Part shown: in pieces, positions 33,641 through 42,782 of the stretch
Numbering within the stretch: the first letter of the stretch is position 1
How the letters are laid out: each line of letters starts with the position of its first letter
NCBI GenBank assembly: GCA_947066815.1
Contig: CAMSZT010000007.1
Location: 1 to 64,000 of the forward strand
Direction: 5' to 3'
DNA length: 64,000 nucleotides
Source of the DNA: an uncultured Lachnotalea sp.
GTDB taxonomy: Bacteria; Bacillota; Clostridia; Lachnospirales; Lachnospiraceae
Notes under the pieces: generated by a model
Told to the model about the DNA's origin: nothing
Databases searched by the model: none
Seen by the model: only the letters and a program-made list of their open reading frames with translations
Made by a program: the position numbers and the translations under genes

Positions 33641-34843
33641 TTATTTTTTGATCCACTTCTCGTAGATCGTGTTCACGATGACGCCGATGGCATTGTCGCC
33701 GGATACGTTACAGGCGGTCCCGAAGGAATCCTGGGTGATGTAGAGGGCGACCATGATGGCGCAGATGGGGCCGTCCGGATTGCCGGCTTCCGCACCGAAG
33801 ATCATGTACAGGAAGGGCAGGGCCGTCATGATGGAGCCGCCGGGAGCGCCGGGGGAAGCCACCATGGCGATGCCGAGGGTCATGATGAACGGGATCACCG
33901 TGGTGATGCTGATGGGAAGCTGGTTCATCAGGCAGACCGCGGTGGCACAGGCGGTGATGGTGATCATGGAACCGGCCATGTGGATGTTGGCGCACAGCGG
34001 CACCACGAAATTGCGGATCTGCTCGGAGACGCCGTCGTTTTTGGCGCATTCCAGGTTGACCGGGATGGTGGCCGCCGAGGACTGGGTCCCAAGTGCGGTC
34101 GTATAGCCGGGAATCTGGTTTTTAATCAGTGTGAGCGGGTTTTTCTTGCTGATGGTTCCCGCCACGATAAACTGGATGACGATGTAGATCAGGTGCATGA
34201 TGATGACCACCAGGAATACCTTCCACAGGATGCTGAGGATCGCGAAGGTCTTGCCGGACTTGGTCATGTCGGTGAAGGTCCCGCAGATGTAGAGCGGCAG
34301 CAGGGGGATGATCACCGTGTGGAGCACCTTGTCAATGATGCTGGAAAAATCCTTCATGCCGTTATAAAGGCTGTTGCCGATCTCCTTTTTGCCCCGCATG
34401 GTGGACAGGCACAGTCCCAGGACGAAGGCCAAGGCCACGGCCGACAGGGTATCCAGGATGGGAGCGAGGTTGATGCTGAAATAAGACGCCAGGGAATTAT
34501 CTGCAGTCGCCGCGATCTGCTCCATGGCCTCCGGGCTCATGAAGCTGGGGAATAAGCCGCTGGCCACCAGGTAGGAACAGGTTCCTGCGATCAGCGTGGA
34601 GCCGTAGGCCAGACAGACCGTGATCAGCAGGAGCTTTCCGGCTCCCTGGCTAAGGTCTGCGATCCCCATGGTCACGTAAGCGACGATCATCAGCGGAATG
34701 ACAAATTTGAGGAACGTGCTGAACAGCCCGGAAGCCGTGACGATGACGCGGCAGATGCTCTCCGGCAGGAACGACCCAAATAAAATACCGAGAATGATCG
34801 CGATGATGAGTTTTGGCACAAGGCCCAGTTTCTTCTTTTTCAT
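33641..34843 (-). CDS. Dicarboxylate/amino acid:cation symporter (probable serine transporter)
   Basis: 400 aa DAACS-family carrier with about eight hydrophobic segments, re-entrant serine-rich loop (ALGTQSSAATIPVNLECAKN) and the C-terminal substrate-binding helix (ALYITQDSFGTACNVSGDNA). Typical GltP/SstT relatives carry glutamate, aspartate, serine or threonine with Na+ or H+. Operon position directly ahead of serine dehydratase makes serine or threonine the likely substrate. Confidence 0.85.
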   Translation of the reverse strand: MKKKKLGLVPKLIIAIILGILFGSFLPESICRVIVTASGLFSTFLKFVIPLMIVAYVTMGIADLSQGAGKLLLITVCLAYGSTLIAGTCSYLVASGLFPSFMSPEAMEQIAATADNSLASYFSINLAPILDTLSAVALAFVLGLCLSTMRGKKEIGNSLYNGMKDFSSIIDKVLHTVIIPLLPLYICGTFTDMTKSGKTFAILSILWKVFLVVIIMHLIYIVIQFIVAGTISKKNPLTLIKNQIPGYTTALGTQSSAATIPVNLECAKNDGVSEQIRNFVVPLCANIHMAGSMITITACATAVCLMNQLPISITTVIPFIMTLGIAMVASPGAPGGSIMTALPFLYMIFGAEAGNPDGPICAIMVALYITQDSFGTACNVSGDNAIGVIVNTIYEKWIKK

Positions 34844-35024
34844 ACTGCAAACCCTCCATTGCTTTGTGATTTGAATGTTATTTATACCATAACTTATTTT
34901 AGTAAGAAAAGCAAGGTGTTGTTAAAAATAACAAAAAAATTTTTCAGCAGGAGAAAATTTGAGATATTTTTACAATTCAAAGAGATAAAGAGAAGAAGTG
35001 TGTTGTGAAATACAGATAAAATGT

Positions 35025-35074
35025 GACAGACGGAGAGCCCCATGCCGATTTTGCATGCGGGCTCTCCGTCTGTC
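35025..35074. terminator. Long perfect hairpin
   Basis: GACAGACGGAGAGCCCCATGC (35025 onward) pairs with its complement ending at 35074 around a 7-nt loop. It lies between the serine operon promoter region and the convergent remnant at 35111; T-rich flanks are weak, so it may be a terminator for transcription from either side. Confidence 0.6.
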
Positions 35075-35110
35075 GTCCTGCAGAACGTAAAAATTTTTAA
35101 AATTCCCCGA

Positions 35111-35815
35111 TCACCGGAACCTCGTCCCCTCCGCAAAGGTTTCCTGCCCCAGTTCGCCTGCGGTGGTCCTTCCGGCCTGCCCGTACTGGTAGAGCTGATC
35201 CAGAAACTCGATGGCGGCCCGGATCTTCGTGCGGAGCAGGTAACCGATGGAACTGGTGGCTTCCAGGAGGGAGGCGGCGGAGACACCCGGCGTCCAGCCA
35301 TAGGCTCTGCCGCGGTAACCCATCTGAATGAACAGATGGCTCATGAAGGAGACGTAATCCCGGCAATGTCTGGTTTTCGTAAAGTTGACATTGTATTTGA
35401 CGGGCTGGCCGAAAATGCTCCGGTAGATTTTTTTCAAGGGGGCGTTGGCAATAAAATCTCCTTCCGGATCCGCCTGGAGGAGATATTTCTCGTCCGTGTC
35501 CTCAAAATCCAGTTTGACCCGGTAGGGAAACATCTCAAAGACAGGCGCTTCCCCGCGGACATCCACTCCCTTTTCGGCACAGACGGCGAGCATCTGCACG
35601 GCAAAGTCGTCGCCCTCAAAATAGGTCTTTGTGTCGAAACCGTCCGCCGTATTTTTAAGTTCATCCAGAGAGGAGGAAAATGTGCGTGTGACCTCGGCCA
35701 TGGCCTCCAGGTCCCTGCGGAGCCCTTTGACATCTCCATTTTCCGTCCACTTGGAAACAAGTAAAAAACACTTTTCAGTGGGCACATTCAAAATGTGTTG
35801 TGTTTTGCGGCACAA
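35111..35815 (-). pseudogene. Probable decayed ATPase-like gene (BrxD/DUF2791-like tail)
   Basis: A 234-codon reverse frame with no convincing start or RBS. The C-terminal part (WTPGVSAASLLEATSSIGYL, then LRTKIRAAIEFLDQLYQYG) resembles the end of DUF2791/BrxD-type P-loop proteins, and VSFMSHLFIQMGYRG looks like the stretch that should precede Walker B. No Walker A or B motif exists, and the frame jumps from QMGYRG straight to YGWTPG, as if the ATPase centre had been excised. The family call is tentative; it could instead be an uncharacterised intact protein. Confidence 0.4.
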
Positions 35816-35936
35816 AAGAGTTTTATTCTCTGGGGCTTTCCGCGACTTTGCCTTCGGGGGAAGCCGGGCGGCAAAAAGCCCCGGGGAGAAGAATTACTGG
35901 GTCTGTATGAAAAGGCTTGCCGGTTTTATCCGGTAA

Positions 35937-35958
35937 AAAGGGGCTTACAGCCCCTTTA
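35937..35958 (-). terminator. Terminator of the ABC-2 exporter operon
   Basis: AAAGGGGC-TTACA-GCCCCTTT; on the reverse strand the stem is followed by TTTTTACC. The stop codon of the last permease gene lies in its base. Confidence 0.75.
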
Positions 35959-37167
35959 CATCTCGATCTCCGTCCGGATGCTTCCGAAGGATTTCTCCGC
36001 CTTATTTTTGGACCTTCCCACAGCCAGGGCCAGACAGAGGATGGCGGCGGCGAAGAACAGTTCCATGGCGAAGGAGCGCCAGACGGGAGCGAGGCTTTCC
36101 TTATTTAATATAGTCAGGTCGCAGATGTCCGACACGGCCTGTGAATACCAGTAGACCGGTGTGAACCGGGAGGCGGTGCGGAGCCCCTCGCTTAAAAATT
36201 CCAGCGGGACGAAGGCGCCGCCCAGGAAACTCAAGGCCAGGCTCAAAAAATTGGCGATGGCATTCTGGGTGTTTGGGGTGGAGATAAAATAATTTAACAG
36301 CATGGCGATGGCCAGCGCCACGAAGGTGTAGAGCAGGCTGTTTGCAAACAACAGGGCGACGAGCCGTCCGTCGGCGCCGGCCAGGGAGGGCCTGGAGACA
36401 AAATATCCCAGAAGGCTGGTCGACAGCCAGACGAAGAATCCCACGAGGGCGCAGTAGAGGAACAGTCCCAGATTTTTCTGGCGGGCCGTGGTGGGCGCGC
36501 AGAGGTTGCGTATGCGAAGGTCCGGCCGTCTGAAGGACATGGTGATGCTGCTCACACAGAGCAGGGTCACCACCATCAGGATGTAGGACTGGACCCGGTT
36601 GTAGGATTCGTACAGGTCGCTGATGGGCTGGCTGCTCGTCTGGCGCACCGTCTCTGCGGACGCTTCCAGGGAGAGGGCCTCCAGAACCATCCCGGCGACG
36701 GCCTCCCGGGTGAGAGCAGGATCCGCCCTGTGGTAGGCGTCCACGAAGCTTAAATACTGGTTTGCCAGGCTGTCTATATAGTAGCCCTTTGCGGCCCCCG
36801 GGATGGACACGGCCTCCAGGGAGAGGGGGGTGCCGGACCAGAGGGATTCGTCAAAGCCTTCCGGGATGATCAGGATGTATTCGGTGGCGTGGTAGAAGGC
36901 GGCGTCCTGAAGCTCTTTCTGTTCGTCCGGGAGGACGCACTCCGTGCCCCGGTCCCGCAGATATTCCATCAATCCTTCTGTCAGGGGAGTCTCTCTGTCC
37001 CGGTTGATGACCGTGAAGGCGGGGCGCACGGCGGAGAAATCCGTGGACACCTGTTCCTTATAAAACGAAGCGATGATGACGAACATGGCGGTGAACATGA
37101 CGAGGTAGACCATCACCTGCACCGCCCGGCGTTTTAAGATGAGCAGAGAAGCCTTAAATACTTTCAT
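35956..37167 (-). CDS. ABC-2 type exporter permease (second subunit)
   Basis: 403 aa. One N-terminal transmembrane helix (VQVMVYLVMFTAMFVIIASF), a large extracytoplasmic domain (about 35-185), then five or six helices including LVALLFANSLLYTFVALAIA; YhgE/YadH-like ABC-2 architecture. It overlaps the preceding permease gene by 14 nt. With it and the ATPase it forms an exporter, probably for a drug, peptide or lipid; substrate unknown. Confidence 0.88.
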   Translation of the reverse strand: MKVFKASLLILKRRAVQVMVYLVMFTAMFVIIASFYKEQVSTDFSAVRPAFTVINRDRETPLTEGLMEYLRDRGTECVLPDEQKELQDAAFYHATEYILIIPEGFDESLWSGTPLSLEAVSIPGAAKGYYIDSLANQYLSFVDAYHRADPALTREAVAGMVLEALSLEASAETVRQTSSQPISDLYESYNRVQSYILMVVTLLCVSSITMSFRRPDLRIRNLCAPTTARQKNLGLFLYCALVGFFVWLSTSLLGYFVSRPSLAGADGRLVALLFANSLLYTFVALAIAMLLNYFISTPNTQNAIANFLSLALSFLGGAFVPLEFLSEGLRTASRFTPVYWYSQAVSDICDLTILNKESLAPVWRSFAMELFFAAAILCLALAVGRSKNKAEKSFGSIRTEIEM

Positions 37168-38293
37168 AGCGCTGCCTCCTCAGGAAAAATGCGGTTACAA
37201 TAGAAAACGCGAGGGTCATGGCGGCCAGGATCCCCAGGTTTAAGAAGTACTGGCCGTATCCGTCGTAATAGTACAGGCAGTAGAGGGCGTCGGAGATCCG
37301 GGCGGCCGGGTTTAACCAGGCCAGGACAGGAAGGGTCTTGGCGATCTTATAGTTAATGCCGGAGACCATCATGCCGGCGCCGAAGCTGCAGGCCAGGGAG
37401 ACGGAGATGATGACCGCCACCTTCACGCCCTCCTTTGCCCGGGAGATGGCCGTGACGAAGGAGCCGAAGGACATGCCCAGAAAGCTTCCGAACAGGCAGG
37501 TGACGATGACAGGCACAAGTCCCGTGCCGAAATCCACCCTCAGGATCAAGACCAGATAGGCCAGCAGAAAGAGCATGCAGGCCATATGCACCGTGAGGGC
37601 GGCCAGCAGGTCAAAAAACACCATGGGAAACCGCTTCGCCGGGGAGAGGGTCCGCCTGGCACCCAGGGGGGATAAGTTAGCCTGCAGGTAGGAGACACTG
37701 TCCAGCCCCTGAAAGCCGCCGTACATGCACACCATGGCGAGGAGGGCAAAAAAGTAGTTTACGGTTTCCGAGGGGACGTTTTTGGAGAGAGAAAGCTCCT
37801 CGGTCCAGGTCTCCGTCTGAAACAGGTCTAAGATCTGGGAGACGTCGGTGTCTCCTTTTTCCAGCAGGGAGATGACGGCGTGCCTGGTCTGGACATACTG
37901 ATCCAGAAAGCTCTTTAAGATGGTCTGGTTCAGGTCGTTTTTGGAGACGGAAAGTTTCGGGGAACCGTTCTCCAGAGAGAAGAAACCGTCGATCTCTCCG
38001 CTTGTCAGGGCTTCTGCCGCGGCTTCCCTTGTCTCATAGGTATGAAGCTCCAGGAAGCCTTCCTCCGGGTCGGAGACGGCCTGCAGGGTGGTCCGCAGGG
38101 CCGTGTCGCTTTCATATTCTTCCGAGACCACGATCCCGGCGGGAATGGTCTTTAAAAGCTCCGCATCCTGGAGGCCGGAGAAGGCGAAATAGAAGAGGGT
38201 CGCCATCATCAGGGGGAAGATCCAAGTCCAGATGAGCGTCCCTTTGTTCCGGACGGAAACAAGGATCCGTTTGCAGTAGATATTTCCGAACAT
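37154..38293 (-). CDS. ABC-2 type exporter permease (first subunit)
   Basis: 379 aa with the same layout: single N-terminal helix (LIWTWIFPLMMATLFYFAFS), extracytoplasmic domain, then a cluster of C-terminal helices. It starts 12 nt downstream of the ATPase gene. The two permeases are distant paralogues and probably form a heterodimer. Confidence 0.88.
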   Translation of the reverse strand: MFGNIYCKRILVSVRNKGTLIWTWIFPLMMATLFYFAFSGLQDAELLKTIPAGIVVSEEYESDTALRTTLQAVSDPEEGFLELHTYETREAAAEALTSGEIDGFFSLENGSPKLSVSKNDLNQTILKSFLDQYVQTRHAVISLLEKGDTDVSQILDLFQTETWTEELSLSKNVPSETVNYFFALLAMVCMYGGFQGLDSVSYLQANLSPLGARRTLSPAKRFPMVFFDLLAALTVHMACMLFLLAYLVLILRVDFGTGLVPVIVTCLFGSFLGMSFGSFVTAISRAKEGVKVAVIISVSLACSFGAGMMVSGINYKIAKTLPVLAWLNPAARISDALYCLYYYDGYGQYFLNLGILAAMTLAFSIVTAFFLRRQRYESI

Positions 38294-38305
38294 GGGGTTC
38301 CTCCT

Positions 38306-39235
38306 TTAATCCCGAAGCTGTTTCCCGGTGATCTCCAGGAATACGTCGTTTAAGGTGGGCGGTTCCGAGTAGACCTGGCCAAAGCTCACATTGTTTTGCC
38401 GGAGCAGGTCCAGGACATCGATGATGGGATGGCCGTCGCCCTTGCAGTCCGCCTTCAGATGGCCGTCGCCGTGGTCGGCCCGGAGGACGTTCGGCAGGTT
38501 CCGGATCTGCTCCAGGATCGCGGGGGGCAGGGCGGGGGTCTCCACGGTCAGCTTTTCGCCGGTATGGATGAGGGCCGTCAGCTCCTCCCTGGTCCCGGTG
38601 GCGATGGCGCGGCCCTTATCCATGATCATGATCCGGGAACAGAGCTGTTCCACCTCCTCCATATAGTGGGAGGTGTAGATGATGGTGGCTCCGGAGGCGT
38701 TTAAGGCCCGGATGCCCTCCAGGATACTGTTGCGGCTCTGGGGATCCACGGCCACGGTGGGTTCGTCTAAAAAGATCAACTCCGGCTTGTGGGCGATGCC
38801 GCAGGCGATGTTCAGGCGTCTGAGCAGGCCGCCGGAGAGCTTCTTTGGCAGGAATCGGCGGAAGTCGGCAAGCCCCGCAAATTCGATGGCCTCCTCCACC
38901 AGAGGCTTCCTGGCCGCCTTTTCCGGCACGTAGAGGCCGCAGAAATAATCGATGTTTTCCTGGACGGTCAGCTCGTTGAACACGGCCACGTTCTGGGGGA
39001 CCACACCGATCTTTTTCTTGCTCTTATAGTTGGTCGGGGACATGGGCTCCCCGAAGAGGGAGATCTCTCCCTTGTCATAGGTCAAAAGGGACAGGATGCA
39101 GTTGATCGCGGTGGTCTTTCCGCTCCCGTTGGGTCCCAGGAGCCCGAAGATCTCCCCGTCCTGCACATCCAGGCTGAAGTGGTCCAGGGCCACCAGCTTC
39201 CCGTAGCGTTTTACCAGATTTTTTACATGGATCAT
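38306..39235 (-). CDS. ABC exporter ATPase (DrrA/CcmA-like)
   Basis: 309 aa. Walker A GPNGSGKTT, signature KLSGGLLRRLNIACGIA (LSGGL rather than LSGGQ), Walker B LIFLDEPTVAVDP, H-loop YTSHYMEE. The C-terminal extension is typical of drug-export ATPases. No dedicated regulator gene adjoins; an inverted repeat lies in the divergent region upstream. Confidence 0.93.
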   Translation of the reverse strand: MIHVKNLVKRYGKLVALDHFSLDVQDGEIFGLLGPNGSGKTTAINCILSLLTYDKGEISLFGEPMSPTNYKSKKKIGVVPQNVAVFNELTVQENIDYFCGLYVPEKAARKPLVEEAIEFAGLADFRRFLPKKLSGGLLRRLNIACGIAHKPELIFLDEPTVAVDPQSRNSILEGIRALNASGATIIYTSHYMEEVEQLCSRIMIMDKGRAIATGTREELTALIHTGEKLTVETPALPPAILEQIRNLPNVLRADHGDGHLKADCKGDGHPIIDVLDLLRQNNVSFGQVYSEPPTLNDVFLEITGKQLRD

Positions 39236-39318
39236 ATCAAAAGTCCTTTCCGATTTTTGTCATTCACGATATCCTATGTCTATATGATAGCGGAACCCGG
39301 GAGAAAAAAACAGTGAAG

Positions 39319-39349
39319 GATGTCAGAAGATTAAAATGACATCTGTCAT
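39319..39349. promoter_or_regulatory. Overlapping dyads in the exporter/AAA intergenic region
   Basis: GATGTCA (39319-39325) and TGACATC (39337-39343), and ATGACA/TGTCAT (39336-39349), form two overlapping dyads between the divergent exporter and AAA ATPase genes; a possible operator. Confidence 0.35.
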
Positions 39350-39423
39350 GTTCGGGTTGCTTATTTGATGGGGATTCGTTAAAATAGGAAGGAGGAATAG
39401 TATGGGAAAAGGCGGACAAATCT

Positions 39424-40551
39424 ATGATAGAAACCTGTTTGAGATCTTTGGCTTTGGCGGGATATCGCTCCTACGACAATGATCTGGCACAGAATAAGAT
39501 AACCCTGAAAGACATTAACATTATCATCGGAGCCAACGGGGCAGGAAAGAGCAACCTGATTTCTTTTCTGGAAATGGTATCCTATATGATGACCAGAGGA
39601 TTAAGGCGCTATGTGGCAAGGCAGGGAGGCGCACAGTCCCTGCTTTATTTTGGTGCAGGGCAGACGGAACAGATCTCGGGCGAATTGCAGATCCACGACG
39701 CAAACGGCAGAAAGGAGGATATGTATTCTTTCAGTCTGGAGCGGAGTGCAACGGATCAGCTTTATTTTGCCAGAGAGCAGATCCGGTACCAGGACGAAGG
39801 ACACTCGAAGCCTTATGAAAAAGATTTTGGGATCGGGCATCAGGAGACGGAGCTGTCAGGGGCTTGGGATAACACGGTACGGACCCTGCGCAATTATCTG
39901 GAACGGCTGCGGGTATTCCATTTTAACGATACGACGATCAACGCAAAAATCCGCAGTACGGCGAATGAAGGAGACGGGAGTTATCTGCGCTCAGACGGCG
40001 GGAATATTGCCGCGTTTTTGTATCAGATGAGGGAGGATCCGGCGGATCAGCCTTATTATAAGCGGATAATAAGGTATATCCGGATGGCTCTGCCGCAGTT
40101 TTTTGACTTTGTTCTGGAGCCGGACGGCAATGGGAATCTGTCTTTAAATTGGAGGCAGGAGGGGGCAGAAGAGATGTTTGGACCTCATCAGTTTTCGGAT
40201 GGCGCCTTGCGGTTTGTGGCTCTCACGACGTTACTTCTCCAGCCGGTGAGGACAGCGCCTATGACGATCATCCTGGATGAGCCGGAGATCGGCCTGCATC
40301 CCTATGCCGTTTCGATGCTGGCAAAAGAGATACGGATGGCAAGCAGGACATCCCAGATCATTGTTTCCACGCAGTCTCCGCTTCTTCTGAATGAATTTTC
40401 ATGTGAAGATGTCATTACGGCAGAGTATGATCAGGTAAATCAGAGAAGCGTATTGCGGAGACACAAAGAAGAAGATCTCAGGGAATGGCTGGAGGACTAC
40501 ACCCTGGGAGAACTCTGGGAGAAAAATGTGCTGGGAGGGCTGCCGTTATGA
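39424..40551 (+). CDS. AAA family ATPase (AAA_21/OLD-like), partner of DUF4276
   Basis: 375 aa. LRSLALAGYRSYDN opens an SMC/OLD-like ATPase; Walker A IIGANGAGKSN (34-44), signature FGPHQFSDGALRFVAL, Walker B TIILDEPEIGLHPYA and STQSPLLLNEF. ATPases of this kind are commonly encoded next to a DUF4276 protein in defence-associated pairs. The following gene is exactly that but destroyed. An ATG at 39402 with a better RBS lies in another frame, so the true start or a frameshift at the 5' end is uncertain. Confidence 0.85.
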   Translation: MIETCLRSLALAGYRSYDNDLAQNKITLKDINIIIGANGAGKSNLISFLEMVSYMMTRGLRRYVARQGGAQSLLYFGAGQTEQISGELQIHDANGRKEDMYSFSLERSATDQLYFAREQIRYQDEGHSKPYEKDFGIGHQETELSGAWDNTVRTLRNYLERLRVFHFNDTTINAKIRSTANEGDGSYLRSDGGNIAAFLYQMREDPADQPYYKRIIRYIRMALPQFFDFVLEPDGNGNLSLNWRQEGAEEMFGPHQFSDGALRFVALTTLLLQPVRTAPMTIILDEPEIGLHPYAVSMLAKEIRMASRTSQIIVSTQSPLLLNEFSCEDVITAEYDQVNQRSVLRRHKEEDLREWLEDYTLGELWEKNVLGGLPL

Positions 40552-40873
40552 TACGTGTGAATGTTGTGGCGGAAGGACAGAGTTTGAAGCGTTGTTGTTT
40601 ACAGATATCAGAGTGCTGAAAGAGGATTATGTAGCGCCGGAGGAGCTTGTACAGATTGAGAAGTTATATGAGCAGACGAAGGAGATCCCGCCGGAGGAGA
40701 TCAACCACGGCGCGGAGACGGCGCCTTCGAAACGGCTGCTTGCGGCGGTCAATTATAAAAAAGGAGAAACGGTGTCGGACTTGTTGGAAATAACAGGCGT
40801 TCCGGCGATCCGGGAGAAATGTCCGCATTTTTCAGAATGGCTGGATACACTTCAAAAACTTCCGGAGCTATAG
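40548..40873 (+). pseudogene. Truncated and frameshifted DUF4276 protein
   Basis: ATG at 40548 encodes MIRVNVVAEGQ, the typical DUF4276 N-terminus, then the frame breaks. From about 40572 a different frame reads EFEALLFTDIRVL ... INHGAETAPSKRLL, the C-terminal half of the same family. About 90-100 residues between them are missing. The start overlaps the ATPase stop, so the original pair was translationally coupled. Confidence 0.82.
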
Positions 40874-40924
40874 ATTTTTGAGGACTGCCGCCAGCGCAGG
40901 ATTCCACATAGGGGAGGGACAAAC

Positions 40925-42103
40925 ATGCGGAAGCTCACAGATAAACTGATCTTATTTTTTTTATGCTTCCTCCCCTTATTATGGGAAAGGGAGGCGGCGG
41001 GGCTTCCGGTGGTGGCGGCATTTCTGGCGGCCCTCGTGGTCTCCTCCCTGGGAAATGCGCTGGAGGGGGAGCAGTGGAAATGGCTCGGCGCCCTCTACTG
41101 TCTGCTGGGGCTCTGGCGGGAGGAATTTGTGTTCTTTCTGCCGCCGGTGGTCTATGACTGTGCGGGGCAGAGACGGTGGTATGTCCGGTTCCTGTGGGCG
41201 CTTCCGCTGTGTGTCTGCGCCCATGCGGGGACGGAGACCGGGGAACTGGGCAGATTTCTGACGGCGCTGCTGTTTTGCGTGACGGGATACTTTTTGAGTG
41301 AAAGGACTGCGGCCCACGAGGAGGTGGTGGACGCCTATTTCCAGATGCAGGATTCCACCAGGGAGCAGGCCCTCTATCTGGAAAGGAAGAACCGGGAACT
41401 GATGGAAAAGCAGGATTATGAAGTCCGGCTTGCCACCTTGAACGAGCGCAACCGGATCTCCCGGGAGATCCACGACAACGTGGGGCATCTGCTGACCAGG
41501 TCCCTTCTCCTGGTGAGCGCCATGACGGTAATCCACGGGGAAGAGGAGGCGCTCTCCGGTGAGCTTCTGCAGGTGAGGGAGACCCTGTCCGAGGCCATGG
41601 ACAGCATCCGGGCGAGCGTCCACAATCTCCACGACGAGGCGGTGGATCTGGAACTTCAGCTGAAAAGGCTGACAGAGGAGTTTACCTTCTGTCCGGTGGC
41701 CCTCCGCTATAAAGCCGGCCGTTTTCCGACGGAGGTCAGTTACTGCATGATCGCCATCGCAAAGGAGGGGCTCTCCAACATCGCCAGGCACAGCAATGCC
41801 ACGGCGGCGGAGATCTCCGTGGTGGAGCACCCGGCGGTGTGCCAGCTTGTGATCTGGGACAACGGGACCGGGGCGCGGGGCGGCAGAGCGGACGGGACCG
41901 CAAAAATGGAGCGGGAAACCGGAGGGCGGACGGGCCTTGGCAGCGGGGCGGAGAGGGATCCCGGGAACCTGGGCGGCGGGATCGGCCTGTCCAATATCCG
42001 GGAGCGGGCGGAGGCCCTGGGCGGAAACTTCCGCGTCGACACGGAGAAGGGCTTCCGCCTCTTCGTGTCGATCCCCCTTCCCGGAAGCGGGATGAACACA
42101 TAA
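40925..42103 (+). CDS. Sensor histidine kinase (HisKA_3/NarX-LiaS type)
   Basis: 392 aa. About four hydrophobic segments in the first 125 residues with no large external loop, then a coiled coil and the HisKA_3 phosphoacceptor box RNRISREIHDNVGHLLTRSL, and an ATPase domain with N-box AKEGLSNIARHSNA and G-box GGIGLSNIRERAEALGG. A Gly/Arg-rich insertion lies within the ATP-lid region. Partner of the LuxR-type regulator that follows. Confidence 0.9.
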   Translation: MRKLTDKLILFFLCFLPLLWEREAAGLPVVAAFLAALVVSSLGNALEGEQWKWLGALYCLLGLWREEFVFFLPPVVYDCAGQRRWYVRFLWALPLCVCAHAGTETGELGRFLTALLFCVTGYFLSERTAAHEEVVDAYFQMQDSTREQALYLERKNRELMEKQDYEVRLATLNERNRISREIHDNVGHLLTRSLLLVSAMTVIHGEEEALSGELLQVRETLSEAMDSIRASVHNLHDEAVDLELQLKRLTEEFTFCPVALRYKAGRFPTEVSYCMIAIAKEGLSNIARHSNATAAEISVVEHPAVCQLVIWDNGTGARGGRADGTAKMERETGGRTGLGSGAERDPGNLGGGIGLSNIRERAEALGGNFRVDTEKGFRLFVSIPLPGSGMNT

Positions 42104-42109
42104 ATGCGA

Positions 42110-42135
42110 AGGACGTTCTGCATGCAGAACGTCCT
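42110..42135. promoter_or_regulatory. Perfect 26-bp palindrome between kinase and regulator genes
   Basis: AGGACGTTCTGCA followed by its exact reverse complement, in the 49-nt gap between the kinase stop and the regulator start. As DNA it could bind a dimeric regulator; as RNA it would form a tight hairpin upstream of the regulator RBS (AAGGAG). Confidence 0.7.
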
Positions 42136-42152
42136 GCAGAAGGAGCCTGAAC

Positions 42153-42782
42153 ATGAACATTATCATCATAGACGACGACAAGCTGGTCTGCCTGTCCTTA
42201 AAGACCATCCTGGAGGCACAGGAGGGGATCACGGTCCTTACGACGGGAGGGAGCGGACCGGAGGCGGTCCGCCTTTACGAGGAATACCGGCCGGATATCC
42301 TTCTGATGGACATCCAGATGGGCGGGGGGAGCGGGCTGGATGCCGGGGAGGAGATCTTAAAGCGCCACCCGGAGGCCAGGATCCTTTTTCTGACCACCTT
42401 TTCCGATGACGGATATATCCTGAAGGCTCTCAGGATCGGTTCCAGGGGATATCTGATCAAACAGGATATCGCCTCGATCGCTCCGGCTTTAAAGGCGGTG
42501 ATGTCGGGGCAGAGCGTGTTCGGGAACGAAGTCATGACGAGACTTCCGGAGCTGATGGAGCAGAAGAAGGGAGCCGACCTTTCGGACTACCCCATGGGGG
42601 AGCGGGAGAAGGAGCTGGTCCGGCTGGTGGCGGAGGGCTTAAGCAACCGGGAGATCGCCGATGCCATGTGCCTGAGCGAGGGGACGGTACGAAACTATTT
42701 AAGCGCTGTTCTGGAAAAGCTGGGGCTCAGGGACAGGACCCAGCTTGCGGTGTTTTATCTGCGTGGAGGATGGGATAGATGA
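42153..42782 (+). CDS. LuxR/NarL-family response regulator
   Basis: 209 aa. Receiver domain with acidic pocket IDDD and phosphoacceptor D53 (LLMDIQMGG), conserved T/K (FLTTF; YLIKQD); C-terminal LuxR helix-turn-helix (LVAEGLSNREIADAMCLSEG, then TVRNYLSAVLEKL). Cognate to the preceding HisKA_3 kinase. Its stop overlaps the start of the next regulator gene by 4 nt. Confidence 0.93.
   Translation: MNIIIIDDDKLVCLSLKTILEAQEGITVLTTGGSGPEAVRLYEEYRPDILLMDIQMGGGSGLDAGEEILKRHPEARILFLTTFSDDGYILKALRIGSRGYLIKQDIASIAPALKAVMSGQSVFGNEVMTRLPELMEQKKGADLSDYPMGEREKELVRLVAEGLSNREIADAMCLSEGTVRNYLSAVLEKLGLRDRTQLAVFYLRGGWDR

Noticed and set aside
32942..34555. 537-codon + strand frame opposite sdaAB and the serine transporter
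   Set aside because: His/Asp/Gly-rich shadow crossing an operon boundary; no motif or start signal.
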